Shown here in pieces: positions 41,340 to 50,925 of a stretch of 64,000 bases of DNA (position 1 is its first letter; every line of letters starts with the position of its first letter). The stretch is from Streptomyces spinoverrucosus (GTDB lineage Bacteria; Actinomycetota; Actinomycetes; Streptomycetales; Streptomycetaceae): contig NZ_BJND01000007.1 in assembly GCF_006539505.1 (NCBI RefSeq), positions 248,001 through 312,000 of the forward strand. Reading direction: 5' to 3'. The notes under the pieces were generated by a model that did no database searches, had not been told where the DNA came from, and saw nothing but the letters and a program-made list of their open reading frames with translations. The position numbers were made by a program, and so were the translations under genes.

Positions 41340-42403
41340 CGTGCAGGCGGCGGTGCCGTGCTGTGGCGCAGTACGAGTCGGGTCGGGACGAGCGTCGTAC
41401 CGTGTTCCGTCCCGTGAGGTCCCGCGTGCCGCATCTTGCTGAGGACTCCCTCGACGCAGAGCCGTCCCACCTCGGCGAAGTCCTGGTGGATGGTGGTGAG
41501 GGGAGGCAGGAAGGACGCCGCCTCCGGGATGTCGTCGAAGCCGACGACGCTGACGTCGTCGGGAACCCTCCGGCCGCGTTCGTGCAGGGCGCGCAGCAGG
41601 CCCAGTGCCATCTGGTCGTTGGCGGCGAACACCGCCGTGCAGTCCCGCCGGTCGGCCAGCCGGAGACCGGACCGGTAACCGGATTCGGCCGACCAGTCGC
41701 CGCGCACCAGAGGTGGCGGAACGCGGCCCGCCTCGGTGAGGGTGCCACGCCATGCGTTGGCACGGCGCTGGGCGGCGAAGGAGTCCTCGGGACCGGCCAG
41801 GTGCCACACCGTGTCGTGGCCGAGGTCCAGCAGATGTCGTACGGCGTCACGGGCTCCGCCCGCCTGGTCGGTGTCGACCACGGTGTAGCGGTCACCGGCG
41901 TCCGAGTCGGCCACCACCACCTGGACGCCGGGCGGCAGCGAGACGGTCGCCGCGTCGAGCAGGTGGATCTCCATGATGACGATGACGGCGTCCACGGCGA
42001 GTTCCCCCAGCCGGGAGAAGGCACCGTTCACCTCGTCCTGGGTGGGAACGGCGACGGGCAGGAGCGTGACGGCGTAACCGTGTTGGGCGGCGGAGGTGGC
42101 GATCGCCTCCAGGGTGCGGATGTTCCCCATGGTGGAGAGGGAGAAGGTGATCACGCCGAGGGTGCGGAACTCGCCGCGCCGGAGCGCCCGTGCCGCGCTG
42201 TTGGGTCGGTAGCCCAACTCCCGCATCGCGGCCAGGACCTGCCGACGGGTCTCCTCGGTCACTCCGGGGAAGCCGTTGGAGACACGGGAGACCGTCTGGG
42301 AGGAGACGCCGGCGAGCCGGGCCACGTCCGCCATGGAGGCGCCCTGCCGGGGGCGGGCGGCACGCCTTCTCGTACGGGCTCCCTCACCGTCGGCTGTGTC
42401 CAC
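41336..42403 (-). CDS. LacI-family regulator
   Basis: This 355-residue regulator has an N-terminal helix-turn-helix (MADVARLAGVSSQTVSRVSNGF, within about 24-46), hinge and periplasmic-binding-like effector domain. GTG 42403 follows GGAGG at good spacing and gives the usual family length; ATG 42484 would add 27 residues without a ribosome site. It is divergent from the GH30 gene, with a perfect palindrome in between, so it likely represses that gene until a galactan-derived sugar binds. Confidence 0.9.
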   Translation of the reverse strand: MDTADGEGARTRRRAARPRQGASMADVARLAGVSSQTVSRVSNGFPGVTEETRRQVLAAMRELGYRPNSAARALRRGEFRTLGVITFSLSTMGNIRTLEAIATSAAQHGYAVTLLPVAVPTQDEVNGAFSRLGELAVDAVIVIMEIHLLDAATVSLPPGVQVVVADSDAGDRYTVVDTDQAGGARDAVRHLLDLGHDTVWHLAGPEDSFAAQRRANAWRGTLTEAGRVPPPLVRGDWSAESGYRSGLRLADRRDCTAVFAANDQMALGLLRALHERGRRVPDDVSVVGFDDIPEAASFLPPLTTIHQDFAEVGRLCVEGVLSKMRHAGPHGTEHGTTLVPTRLVLRHSTAPPPAR

Positions 42404-42496
42404 CCCTGCCCCTCCGTTCCCCGGCTGCGCAACTTTCGGTCCGGAACGACTCCTTGACCGTCGCGATTCGGACAGTGTAGACATCGCGCCAGCGCA

Positions 42497-42510
42497 TGTT
42501 TACGTAAACA
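42497..42510. promoter_or_regulatory. LacI-type operator TGTTTACGTAAACA
   Basis: A perfect 14-base palindrome with a central CG, typical of LacI-family operators, lies between the LacI and GH30 genes. It stands out as AT-rich in its surroundings. Confidence 0.75.
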
Positions 42511-42540
42511 TTCCGTGTCGAAATCGTACGAGAACGTATC

Positions 42541-42592
42541 GAACCGTACCGAACCGGACCGCACGCACCGCACCGCACCGCACCAACACAGG
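42541..42592. repeat. Short CCGAA/CCGCA tandem repeats
   Basis: ACCG-based 5-base units (GAACC, then CGCAC) repeat about nine times in the leader of the GH30 gene. This looks like simple-sequence slippage. Confidence 0.6.
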
Positions 42593-42614
42593 CCACGGAG
42601 TTGGAGTACTCGAT

Positions 42615-44684
42615 ATGGCACACCGCACCCGCAAGAGAAAGCTCCTGGGCGCCGTCGGCATCACCGCCCTCGCGACCGGAACCGTGCTGGCCACCACCTC
42701 ACTGCCCGCCGCGCACGCCGAGACGACGGCTGCCGCGGCTTCGGTCACCGTCCGGCCCGACCCCTCCTACCAGCAGGAGAGGTTCGAGGGCTGGGGCACC
42801 AGCCTGGTCTGGTTCGCCAACGCCACCGGCGACTACCCGCCCGCGATACGGGAGAAGCTCTACCGGCTCCTCTTCAGCGACGACGGCCTCAACCTGAACA
42901 TCGCCCGGTACAACATCGGCGGCGGCAACGCCCCGGACGTCAAGGACTACCTGCGCCCCGGAGGAGCGGTCGAGGGCTGGTGGAAGGCCCCGGCGGGCAC
43001 CACCCGCGAGGACGTCGACTGGTGGGACGCCGACGACCCCGCCGACTGGAACAAGAACGCCGACGCCACACAGCGCTGGTGGGTGGACCGCATCAAGAAG
43101 GACATCACCCACTGGGAGACGTTCAGCAACTCGCCGCCGTGGTTCATGACGGTGAGCGGCTATGTCTCCGGTGGCTTCGACTCGTCGAAGGACCAGCTCA
43201 AGACCGAGTCCGTCGACGACTTCGCCGAGTACCTGGTGGGCGCCACCGAGCGGCTGGAGAAGGCGCACGGCATCAAGGTCGACACCCTGGACCCGTTCAA
43301 CGAGCCGAACACCCCCTACTGGGGCACGCGGCTCGGCGAGGACGGCGAGCCGGTCGGCGGCCGTCAGGAAGGGGCCCACATGGGTCCCGAACTCCAGCAG
43401 CAGGTGCTCCGCGCGCTGGCCCCCGCCCTGGAGAAGTCCCGGACCGGCGCGGACATCTCCGCGATGGACGAGACCAACCCCGGCACCTTCGCCACGAACT
43501 GGAACTCCTACCCCCAGGAGGTCCGCGACCTCGTCGGCCAGATGAACGTCCACACCTACGGCACCGGCCAGCGCACCACCGTGCGCGACCTGGCCAAGGC
43601 CGCGGACAAGCCGCTGTGGATGAGCGAGGTCGAGGGCGACTGGGGCGACGGCCAGAGCTTCACGGACATGCGGCCCGGCCTCGGTCTGGCCCAGCGCATC
43701 GTCGACGACCTGCGTGAACTGGAGCCCCGTGCCTGGGTGTTCTGGCAGCCCGTCGAGGACTACGACAACATGAAGCCCGGCGGCGAGTCCGCGAAGGGCG
43801 GCAACTGGGGCGAGATCCAGATTCCCTTCAGCTGCACGTCGAAGGACACCCTGGAAACCTGTCCGATCTACACGAACACCAAGTTCGACACCGCCCGCAA
43901 CTTCACCCACTACATCAAGCCCGGCGACCGGCTGATCAAGACGGACGACACCTCCAGCACCGCCGCGCTCTCCAAGAAGGGCGACGCGGCAACCGTCGTC
44001 CACGTCAACAGCACCACCGAGGCCCGTAACGTCACCCTCGACCTGTCGAAGTTCGGCCGTGTCTCCTCCCGTGCCACCGTGACCCCGGTGGTGACCAGCG
44101 CCGACGGCAAGCTGGAGCGGCAGAAGCCCGTCCGGGTCACCGGCAAGCAGGCCACCGTCACCGTGCCCGCCCAGTCCGTGACCTCCTTCCTCGTCAAGGG
44201 AGTGTCCGGCGTCGCCAAGGACGCGGCCGAGCTGAAGAAGGGCCACACCTACCGGCTGACCGGCGTCCAGAGCGGCAAGGACCTCACCATCGCCGACAAC
44301 GGCACCGGCCTCGTCATCAAGAGCGCGAACTCGGCCGACCCCAGTGGTCAGCAGTGGCGGCTGGAGCAGATCAGCGGCACCGACAACCGCAAGCGGTACG
44401 TGTTCACCGAGGCCGCGGAAGGAAAGCGCCTGGCCATCCGCGACGGCGCCCTGGTGGCCGAGCGGGACGAGGGCCGCCGCGACAGCGCCGCTCAGTGGAT
44501 CATGTCCACGACCGGTGACGGCACCTGGACCCTCGTCAACGCCGCCACCGGCCAGCTCCCGGACGTCTTCGGCCAGTCCACCAGCGACGGCGCCACCGTC
44601 GGTGTGTGGTGGCCGAACTCCGGCTCGAACCAGCGCTGGAAGGTGACCGACGTGACCGGCGATGCGGGTGCACGGACCGAGTAG
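42615..44684 (+). CDS. Secreted GH30 glycosidase with C-terminal ricin-type lectin domain
   Basis: This 689-residue preprotein has a signal peptide (1-36, ending PAAHA), a (beta/alpha)8 catalytic domain with acid/base Glu230 (DPFNEPNTPYW) and nucleophile Glu338 (LWMSEVEGDW), a beta-sandwich (about 430-530) and a C-terminal beta-trefoil (about 540-680, QQWRLEQI and NQRWKV repeats). The layout and motifs resemble GH30 subfamily 5 endo-beta-1,6-galactanases. The substrate is thus probably arabinogalactan side chains; this is family inference. Confidence 0.88.
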   Translation: MAHRTRKRKLLGAVGITALATGTVLATTSLPAAHAETTAAAASVTVRPDPSYQQERFEGWGTSLVWFANATGDYPPAIREKLYRLLFSDDGLNLNIARYNIGGGNAPDVKDYLRPGGAVEGWWKAPAGTTREDVDWWDADDPADWNKNADATQRWWVDRIKKDITHWETFSNSPPWFMTVSGYVSGGFDSSKDQLKTESVDDFAEYLVGATERLEKAHGIKVDTLDPFNEPNTPYWGTRLGEDGEPVGGRQEGAHMGPELQQQVLRALAPALEKSRTGADISAMDETNPGTFATNWNSYPQEVRDLVGQMNVHTYGTGQRTTVRDLAKAADKPLWMSEVEGDWGDGQSFTDMRPGLGLAQRIVDDLRELEPRAWVFWQPVEDYDNMKPGGESAKGGNWGEIQIPFSCTSKDTLETCPIYTNTKFDTARNFTHYIKPGDRLIKTDDTSSTAALSKKGDAATVVHVNSTTEARNVTLDLSKFGRVSSRATVTPVVTSADGKLERQKPVRVTGKQATVTVPAQSVTSFLVKGVSGVAKDAAELKKGHTYRLTGVQSGKDLTIADNGTGLVIKSANSADPSGQQWRLEQISGTDNRKRYVFTEAAEGKRLAIRDGALVAERDEGRRDSAAQWIMSTTGDGTWTLVNAATGQLPDVFGQSTSDGATVGVWWPNSGSNQRWKVTDVTGDAGARTE

Positions 44685-44723
44685 CGCGTCAGCCCTGTAG
44701 CACCTCGTAACGGGCATCCCTCT

Positions 44724-44772
44724 GCGACGCCCCCGCCTCCCGCCGAATCGCGGCGGGAGGCGGGGGCGTCGC
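44724..44772. terminator. Strong bidirectional terminator hairpin
   Basis: A perfect 22-base stem (44724-44745 with 44751-44772) and 5-base loop lie between the convergent GH30 and subtilase genes. Confidence 0.95.
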
Positions 44773-44788
44773 GTCATCGGGTGCCGCG

Positions 44789-47700
44789 TCAGCGGAAGCG
44801 GACCCGCACGCTCTCGCGTGCCGTCTCGGTGCCGCGTTCCACCAGACGTACGACGATCGTGCGGTGCCCTGCGCCGTACGACGACGTGGTCAGCCGGAAC
44901 GACCAGTCGGCCAGGCCCTCGGCGGGACGCCAGGCGGCCGGGTCCACGGGAGCGTTGCGGCCGACGACCTGCCACTCGACCCGGGCGTCCGGGACGACCT
45001 GGAAACTCGTCCGCGTGGCCTGCGACGGCGTGCCGTCCCGCACCGCACGGGCGTACAGCACGTGTTGGCCCACGCCGAGGCGCCCGGCATCGGCACGCCA
45101 GGTGCCGGTGGCCTCGTCGAGCTTCGCGGAGATCGGGGAGGCGAAGCTGTCGTCGTCGACGGACACCTGAACGCGGCGGGTTTCCGGACGGCCCCCCACA
45201 CCTTCCGGGTCGGTGCCGACGTCGGGGAACGAGAACCGGCCGCCGGCCACGACGATCTCGCCCTCGCGGACCTCGCCGCCGTCCGCGGGTGCCTCGATGG
45301 TGGCGCCGAAGTCGAGGCTGGAGGGCGGTAGCGCGGCCGGGTCGACCGTGACCCTCGTGGCGTGGTCCCCCTCGTAGCCGACTGCGAGCAGCGCCGTGGT
45401 GTCGGACAGCAGTTGGACGGTCAGCTGCTCCTCGGTGAAGGCGTGCCCGACGGTCTCGAACTCGATGGTGAGTTTCGCCCAGGAGCCGGTGACCGGCTGG
45501 GTGGTGGCCTTGCCGCGCCCGATCTCCCGGTCGGTGGCGAGCAGGACGACGGACGGGCCGACGAGGGCCGCCGGGGCCCGGGTCCGCACATACAGCTCGG
45601 CCCGTACCTTCGAGCCCGCGGCGAGCGACGCGTTCAAGGAGTCCGTGGACGGGTGCGCGGCCGTGGGCAGATACGGCGCCGCGGAGGACAGCGTGTCGCC
45701 GACCGCGCAGCCGTCCGCGTCGCCCGCCCGGTCGGTACGGTCCATGGTCCGCTCGCCGGAGCAGTCCGGCCCCTGGTGCAGGTAGTAGCTGAACGCCTGC
45801 TCGGAGAACGGCTTTTGGTCCTGGTCCTGTTGCTCCGCGGCCAGGGCCCTGCGCAGGACGCCCAGGGTGCCGTCGAGCGTCGCGACGTCGTCGAGACCGG
45901 CCGATACGCCGCTCGGCAGCGGTGCGGGGTCCTCGGTTCCGTCCCCGTCCCGGTCGTAGCCGCCCCAGATGCTGTCCCGGACGGCCCGGTCGGCGGCGAA
46001 GAAGTCGTCCTCCACGGGGCGTTCGGGCAGCAGGGCCCGGCCGAGCAGGACGTCCGTGGCGCGGCGCGCGGTCTCGGGCGTGGCGGCGCCGTACCCCTCG
46101 AAGAGGACGTTGCCGGCCGTGTATGGGGAGGCCAGTGGCCAGCTCGCGGAGGGCAGGTTGTCCTCGCCGAGCGGGAAGGCGTTCTTCAGGACGGCCTCGC
46201 GCAGCTCGCCCCGGGTCAGCCTGCCGTCCTTCAGGTACACGCTCTCGTCGAGCGCGGCGCCTTCGGCGACGACCTGGCCGCCCTTCTGCCCGGCCCGGGA
46301 GTCGCCGATCGCCTCGCGCACCCGCTGCAGTGTCGTACCGAAGACACCGGCTGTGTACGGCGTGGCGGCCGAGGTGCCGCTGAACTGGTCCTGGCACAGG
46401 ACACCGGTGTGGCAGGCGGAGGGGAGGCTTCCGATGCCCCAGGAGGAGAGGTGCACGGGGATCCCGTCGCCGACGACGGCCCGCTGGTCGTCGCGGCGCA
46501 GCGCGCCGACGGTGATGTTCCAGTCGGGTCCGGTCTGGTCGGAGTGCCAGGTGCTGACGGGCACGTCGAAGGCGTTGCCGACGCCGTTGCCCGCGGCGAA
46601 CAGGACGGTCTGGCCGCGCTCGGCGGCCTCCTTGGTGACTTCCTCGCCGCTGACGATGGGGCCGACGGGGGCGCCTCCGACGTACCCGAAGGAGTGCGAA
46701 GTGATGTCCACCCAGGGGTACTTGGTGGCGACGGTCTCGTCGAGTCCCTCGACCATGACGAGCAGGCAGCTCGGACAGTAGCCGTAGCGGTTGCCGGCCG
46801 AGACGGAGGCGGAGCCGGTGCCGTGTCCGTTGTCGTCGAGGACCGGACGGGCGCCGTCGACGCTCGACGAGTACGCCCCGATGATCTTCGTGCCCGGGAT
46901 CCAGTGGAGCTGTCCGCCCTTCACCTGCTCGCCGGTCCACAGGTCCTTGTCCTCGTCGGGCAGATAGCCCTTGCCGAGGGTGACGGGGATCGCGGGGGCG
47001 GAGGCCGGGTAGCCGGGGATGTACTCCGAGGGGTGCCGGGTGAAGTTCTTCGTCAACGCCAGGACGTCCGGGTCGGGGTAGGTGCGGGCGGAGAACTCCA
47101 GGTGGTACGGGTTGATGCCGGTGTCGGCGATGCCGATGACGGTGACCGGTGGGGCCGCGTCGAGCAGGTCGGCGTCACCCACGAGCACGGAGGTGGTCTC
47201 GCGCCGTTCCAGACCCCGGGCGTCGGTGGCTTTGAGGGTGACGAGGTGGCGGCCGTCGGGCAGTTCCGGGGTGACGGTGTTGCCCGTGCCGTCGTCGAAG
47301 CGGCCGTCGCCGTCCAGGTCCCAGGCCGCGGCCACGGGGTCCGTGCCGCCGGTGACCGTGCCGCCGAGCCGCTGCTCGGTGCCCGTCTCGAACCTGTACG
47401 GGCCCCCGGCCTTCACCTCGGGCCGCGGGTCGGCGGAGACCTCGTGGGCGACGACCTGCGCCGTCACGTCGGCCGTGACGGTGGCCCATTTGACGGCTAC
47501 GACCTTCCAGGTGCCCTCGGCCGGGGAGGCCACGGACGTCTTCTCCGGGTGCCCGGCCGACTCCGACCGCGCCACGACCTTCCCGGTCGGGTCGGTGACC
47601 CGCAGGTCGTAGTCCTGCTCCGGCGTCGTCCAGGACAGGGCGACGTCCAGGGACCGCACACCGGAGGGCACGTCGAAGGGGAACTCGACGGTCTGCTCGG

Positions 47701-48259
47701 CGGGGAAGACACCGGGTGTCGGGTCGGTCCTTGTCTCGTCGAGCAGTTCGCTGCTCGTCTGCTCGCCCACGACGGCCTTCACGGTGTCGCTCGTGCCGGC
47801 GCCCGCGGCATCGGTGACGGTGAGCCGGATCTCGTACGTCCCTGGAGCCAGCCCTGTCGTGTCGAAGGCGGGGCTCGCCGAGTCCGCGCCGGTCAGCTTG
47901 CCGTGCTCGGTGGTCCAGGACCAGGTGTAGGGGGCGGTGCCGCCGTAGGCGCTGCCGAGGAGGGGGGCCTTGTCGCCTGCGACGACGAAGGGGCTGTCGC
48001 CCGCGTCCGCGTGCAACGGCAAGGTCTCCACGGGTGGTGGGGCGCCGGTGCGTGCCGTACCGGCCACGTCGACCGTCCCGCTCACCGGCTGCTTGACCGT
48101 GCCGTCCGCGGTGACGTGCTGACCGCCGACGGACGTGACCGCGACGAGGGGGCCGTCCGCCGCGACGGCACCCGCGGCGGGCAGCAGCGACAGGGACAGG
48201 GCCAGCGATGTGACGGCGGCGAGGCGGCGTCTGCGAGATCCTCGGGATGAACCAACCAC
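44789..48259 (-). CDS. Large secreted S8 (subtilisin-like) serine protease
   Basis: This 1156-residue preprotein has a signal peptide (1 to about 36, ending AVAADG), PKD-like and CARDB-like beta domains (about 90-370), then the catalytic domain: Asp in IGIADTGINPYH, His in DDNGHGTGSAS and Ser in FSGTSAATPYTAG. A long C-terminal beta region follows. The Asn oxyanion residue is in AAGNGVGNAF. GTG 48259 follows CAGGAG. The protein is probably secreted and degrades environmental protein; the substrate is unknown. Confidence 0.9.
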   Translation of the reverse strand: MVGSSRGSRRRRLAAVTSLALSLSLLPAAGAVAADGPLVAVTSVGGQHVTADGTVKQPVSGTVDVAGTARTGAPPPVETLPLHADAGDSPFVVAGDKAPLLGSAYGGTAPYTWSWTTEHGKLTGADSASPAFDTTGLAPGTYEIRLTVTDAAGAGTSDTVKAVVGEQTSSELLDETRTDPTPGVFPAEQTVEFPFDVPSGVRSLDVALSWTTPEQDYDLRVTDPTGKVVARSESAGHPEKTSVASPAEGTWKVVAVKWATVTADVTAQVVAHEVSADPRPEVKAGGPYRFETGTEQRLGGTVTGGTDPVAAAWDLDGDGRFDDGTGNTVTPELPDGRHLVTLKATDARGLERRETTSVLVGDADLLDAAPPVTVIGIADTGINPYHLEFSARTYPDPDVLALTKNFTRHPSEYIPGYPASAPAIPVTLGKGYLPDEDKDLWTGEQVKGGQLHWIPGTKIIGAYSSSVDGARPVLDDNGHGTGSASVSAGNRYGYCPSCLLVMVEGLDETVATKYPWVDITSHSFGYVGGAPVGPIVSGEEVTKEAAERGQTVLFAAGNGVGNAFDVPVSTWHSDQTGPDWNITVGALRRDDQRAVVGDGIPVHLSSWGIGSLPSACHTGVLCQDQFSGTSAATPYTAGVFGTTLQRVREAIGDSRAGQKGGQVVAEGAALDESVYLKDGRLTRGELREAVLKNAFPLGEDNLPSASWPLASPYTAGNVLFEGYGAATPETARRATDVLLGRALLPERPVEDDFFAADRAVRDSIWGGYDRDGDGTEDPAPLPSGVSAGLDDVATLDGTLGVLRRALAAEQQDQDQKPFSEQAFSYYLHQGPDCSGERTMDRTDRAGDADGCAVGDTLSSAAPYLPTAAHPSTDSLNASLAAGSKVRAELYVRTRAPAALVGPSVVLLATDREIGRGKATTQPVTGSWAKLTIEFETVGHAFTEEQLTVQLLSDTTALLAVGYEGDHATRVTVDPAALPPSSLDFGATIEAPADGGEVREGEIVVAGGRFSFPDVGTDPEGVGGRPETRRVQVSVDDDSFASPISAKLDEATGTWRADAGRLGVGQHVLYARAVRDGTPSQATRTSFQVVPDARVEWQVVGRNAPVDPAAWRPAEGLADWSFRLTTSSYGAGHRTIVVRLVERGTETARESVRVRFR

Positions 48260-48433
48260 ATGAACTCCTGGCAGTAGTAGACGCACCGGCTGACCCGGGC
48301 GCGCCTCCTGAGCGGCCGGTCAACCGGGCGTTGCCCGATCATGTGGGGGTGGCGAACAGAACCTACCCTTCCGGATACAGCCCGTACACAGGTTCGCGTG
48401 AACACGGGAACGTGAACCGAGGGGGAGCGACGT

Positions 48434-49057
48434 CTATGCGTTCTCGGGGAGGTCGAACGAGCCGTACTCGGGGCGTCCGGCCAGGTCGTACGTCTGGATG
48501 GACACGCCCGTCGAGGTGATCCGGCCGCCGGTGTGCCGGAAGGCGGTCGGGACGATGCCTTCGGTGAACAGGCGGCGGCCGGCGCCGAGCACGACCGGGA
48601 AGGTCAGCAGGTGCACGGTGTCGACGAGGCCGAGGTTGAGCAGGGACTGGGCGAGCGCGCCGCTGCCGTGCACCTGGAGCTCGCCGTCGGTGTTCTCCTT
48701 CAGGGCGGTGACCTCCTTGGCGAGGTCGCTGATGACGGTCGTGCCGGACCACTCGGGGTCGGTGAGGGAGGCGGAGGCGACGTACTTCGGCATGCTGTTC
48801 AGCCGGGAGGCGATCAGGTTGTCGGGGTCGGTCACCTTCGGCCAGTACGCGGCGAAGATCTCGTACGTACGGCGGCCGAGGAGGAACGCGCCTACCTGCT
48901 GGAAGACCTCGTCGATGAACTGTCCGAAGTCGTCGTCGGCGTAGGGAAAGACCCAGCCGCCCTGCTCGAAGCCGTCGCGGGTGTCCTCCTGGGGGCCGCC
49001 CGGGGCCTGGTAGACGCCGTCGAGGGTGACGAAGCTGTTGAGAACGAGCTTGCCCAT
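48434..49057 (-). CDS. RibD C-terminal/dihydrofolate reductase-like protein
   Basis: This 207-residue protein has the DHFR-like NADPH-binding fold. It opens KLVLNSFVTLDGVYQAPGG and ends with the LTFPVVLGAGRRLF block common to the RibD_C superfamily. Such free-standing members are widespread reductases of unknown substrate. It is monocistronic, between the subtilase and the AIM24 gene. Confidence 0.87.
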   Translation of the reverse strand: MGKLVLNSFVTLDGVYQAPGGPQEDTRDGFEQGGWVFPYADDDFGQFIDEVFQQVGAFLLGRRTYEIFAAYWPKVTDPDNLIASRLNSMPKYVASASLTDPEWSGTTVISDLAKEVTALKENTDGELQVHGSGALAQSLLNLGLVDTVHLLTFPVVLGAGRRLFTEGIVPTAFRHTGGRITSTGVSIQTYDLAGRPEYGSFDLPENA

Positions 49058-49164
49058 GGGGTGCCTTCTTCCTGGATCCGTGTGGGGTGGGGTCTGCGTT
49101 CATCAGGTTTCATCAGGTCTGACCCCATCGGCACCCGCAACTCATCGGTGGCCCGCGCGAAAAC

Positions 49165-49990
49165 TCAGCCGGCGTGCGTTGAGAACAGTCCTCCCGTGGG
49201 GCCCTGCTTGTCGCCGCCCTGGGCCTTCTTCAGCGCGTTGGCGAGGCCCTCGATGGTCATCGACTGCAGGATGACGCTGCCGTTGCCCTCCAGGGTCGCC
49301 AGCGATAGGCCCTCGCCGCCGAACACGGCGTTCATCAGGCCCTGGCGGTTGAGGCCGCCGACGCGCTGGACGCCGTACTCGATGCCCTCCTCGAAGGCCA
49401 CCACGCAGCCGGTGTCGACCTCGATGCGGCCGCCGAAGTCGGCCGGGTTGAGGTCGATGAAGTTGCCTGCGCCCGCGATGATCACCGTGCCGCGCCCGGT
49501 GAACTTCTCCAGGATGAAGCCCTCGCCGCCCTTCATGCCGGTCCGCCCGCCCTGGAAGGCGATGCCGAACTCGACGGTGGACTCGGCGGCCACGAAGGCG
49601 TCCTTCTCGGCGAACCACGCGCGCTTGCCGTCGAGTTCCAGGGCGCGCATCTCACCAGGGAGGACGCCCGCGAAGCCGACGGTGCCCTCGCCGCCCTGCG
49701 CGGTGAAGTACTGGAACGCCAGCGACTCGCCCGCCAGCGCACGCTGGCCGACCTGCATGGCGGTGCCCATGGCCTGGCGCAGCAGGCCGCCCATGCCCGC
49801 CGCGGCGGCGCCCGGATCCGCCGCCCTGTGTCGCGCCGCCGGCCGACGGGCCGGTCAGCCGGGTCTCCATGGTCACGTTCGCGGTTTTGAACAGGAACTT
49901 TCCCGCCTCGCAGTACACGGTCTGGCCCGGTCGCAGGGTGACGACCGCCATCTGCATGGCGTTGCCGACGATCTCTTGCTGAAGTGTCAC
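49165..49990 (-). pseudogene. AIM24/TIGR00266 family protein, apparent frameshift
   Basis: Reading starts at 49990 (MTLQQEIVGNAMQMAVVTL) and is collinear with the family to about residue 60, then continues in another frame from MGGLLRQAMG to the end. The break lies at the GCGCCCGG run near 49810-49813; removing one C restores GSGAAAAGMGGLL. The joined protein is about 275 residues, normal for the family. Either the gene is broken, or this is a sequencing or assembly error. A shorter product from 49794 is possible. Confidence 0.75.
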
Positions 49991-50090
49991 GTGGGGAGAA
50001 CGCGGGAGGTGAGGCCGGGAGTTCCTGGCGCGCCACGTCGGTGTCCGTTCGCCGCCAGCACTCTCGTGGGGTCGCCGCTGGAATGGGCGT

Positions 50091-50867
50091 ATGACTTCTC
50101 AAGCGACCACGAATGTAACTTCTCAGGCTTACAGGACAAGCCTCGACGGCAAAGTGGCCCTGGTGACCGGCGGCAGCCGCGGGATCGGTGCGGCGACGGC
50201 GGTGCGGCTGGCGCGGGAGGGCGCCGACGTGGCCCTGACGTACGTGAACGGCAAGGAGGCGGCGCAGGACGTCGTACGGGCCGTCGAGGCGCTGGGGCGC
50301 CGGGCGGTGGCGCATCGGGCGGACGGTGGCGACGCGGCCGAGGCGACGGGGGCCGTGGAGCGTGCGGCGGAGGCGCTCGGTGGGCTCGACGTGCTGGTGA
50401 ACAACGCGGGGGTCGGGGTGCTGGGGCCGTTGGAAAGCCTGTCGCTCGCCGACGTGGACCGGGTCCTTGCGGTGAACGTCCGGGGCGTGTTCCTGGCCTC
50501 CCAGGCGGCGGCCGCGCGGATGACGGAGGGGGGCCGGATCATCACTATCGGATCCTGTATGGCCCAGCGGGTGCCGGGGCCCGGCGGGACGCTGTACGCG
50601 ACCAGCAAGGCGGCGCTGATCGGGCTGACCAAGGCGCTGGCCAGGGAGCTCGGCGGGCGCGGGATCACGGCGAACATCGTCCATCCCGGGCCGATCGACA
50701 CCGACATGAACCCGGCCGACGGGCCGTACGCGGCCGGTCAGGCGGCGATGACCGCGCTGGGCCGGTTCGGGACGGCCGAGGAGGTGGCGTCCATGGTCGC
50801 CCACCTCGCGACCACCTCGTACGTCACCGGCGCCGAGTTCTCGATCGACGGCGGCCACGCGGCATGA
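50091..50867 (+). CDS. SDR-family NAD(P)-dependent oxidoreductase
   Basis: This 258-residue classical SDR has TGGSRGIGAATAV (cofactor), NNAGVGVLG, and the YATSK catalytic pair. Substrate is unknown. It lies between the AIM24 gene and the allantoin genes without a shared operon. Confidence 0.9.
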   Translation: MTSQATTNVTSQAYRTSLDGKVALVTGGSRGIGAATAVRLAREGADVALTYVNGKEAAQDVVRAVEALGRRAVAHRADGGDAAEATGAVERAAEALGGLDVLVNNAGVGVLGPLESLSLADVDRVLAVNVRGVFLASQAAAARMTEGGRIITIGSCMAQRVPGPGGTLYATSKAALIGLTKALARELGGRGITANIVHPGPIDTDMNPADGPYAAGQAAMTALGRFGTAEEVASMVAHLATTSYVTGAEFSIDGGHAA

Positions 50868-50925
50868 GCGACGCGGGGCGCGCCGGTGCTGTCCGGGCCG
50901 GCGCGCCCCGCGAGCCGAACGGGCG

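Noticed and set aside
42699..46940. Minus-strand 1413-codon frame
   Set aside because: It runs antisense through the GH30 gene, crosses a strong terminator and is out of frame with the subtilase.
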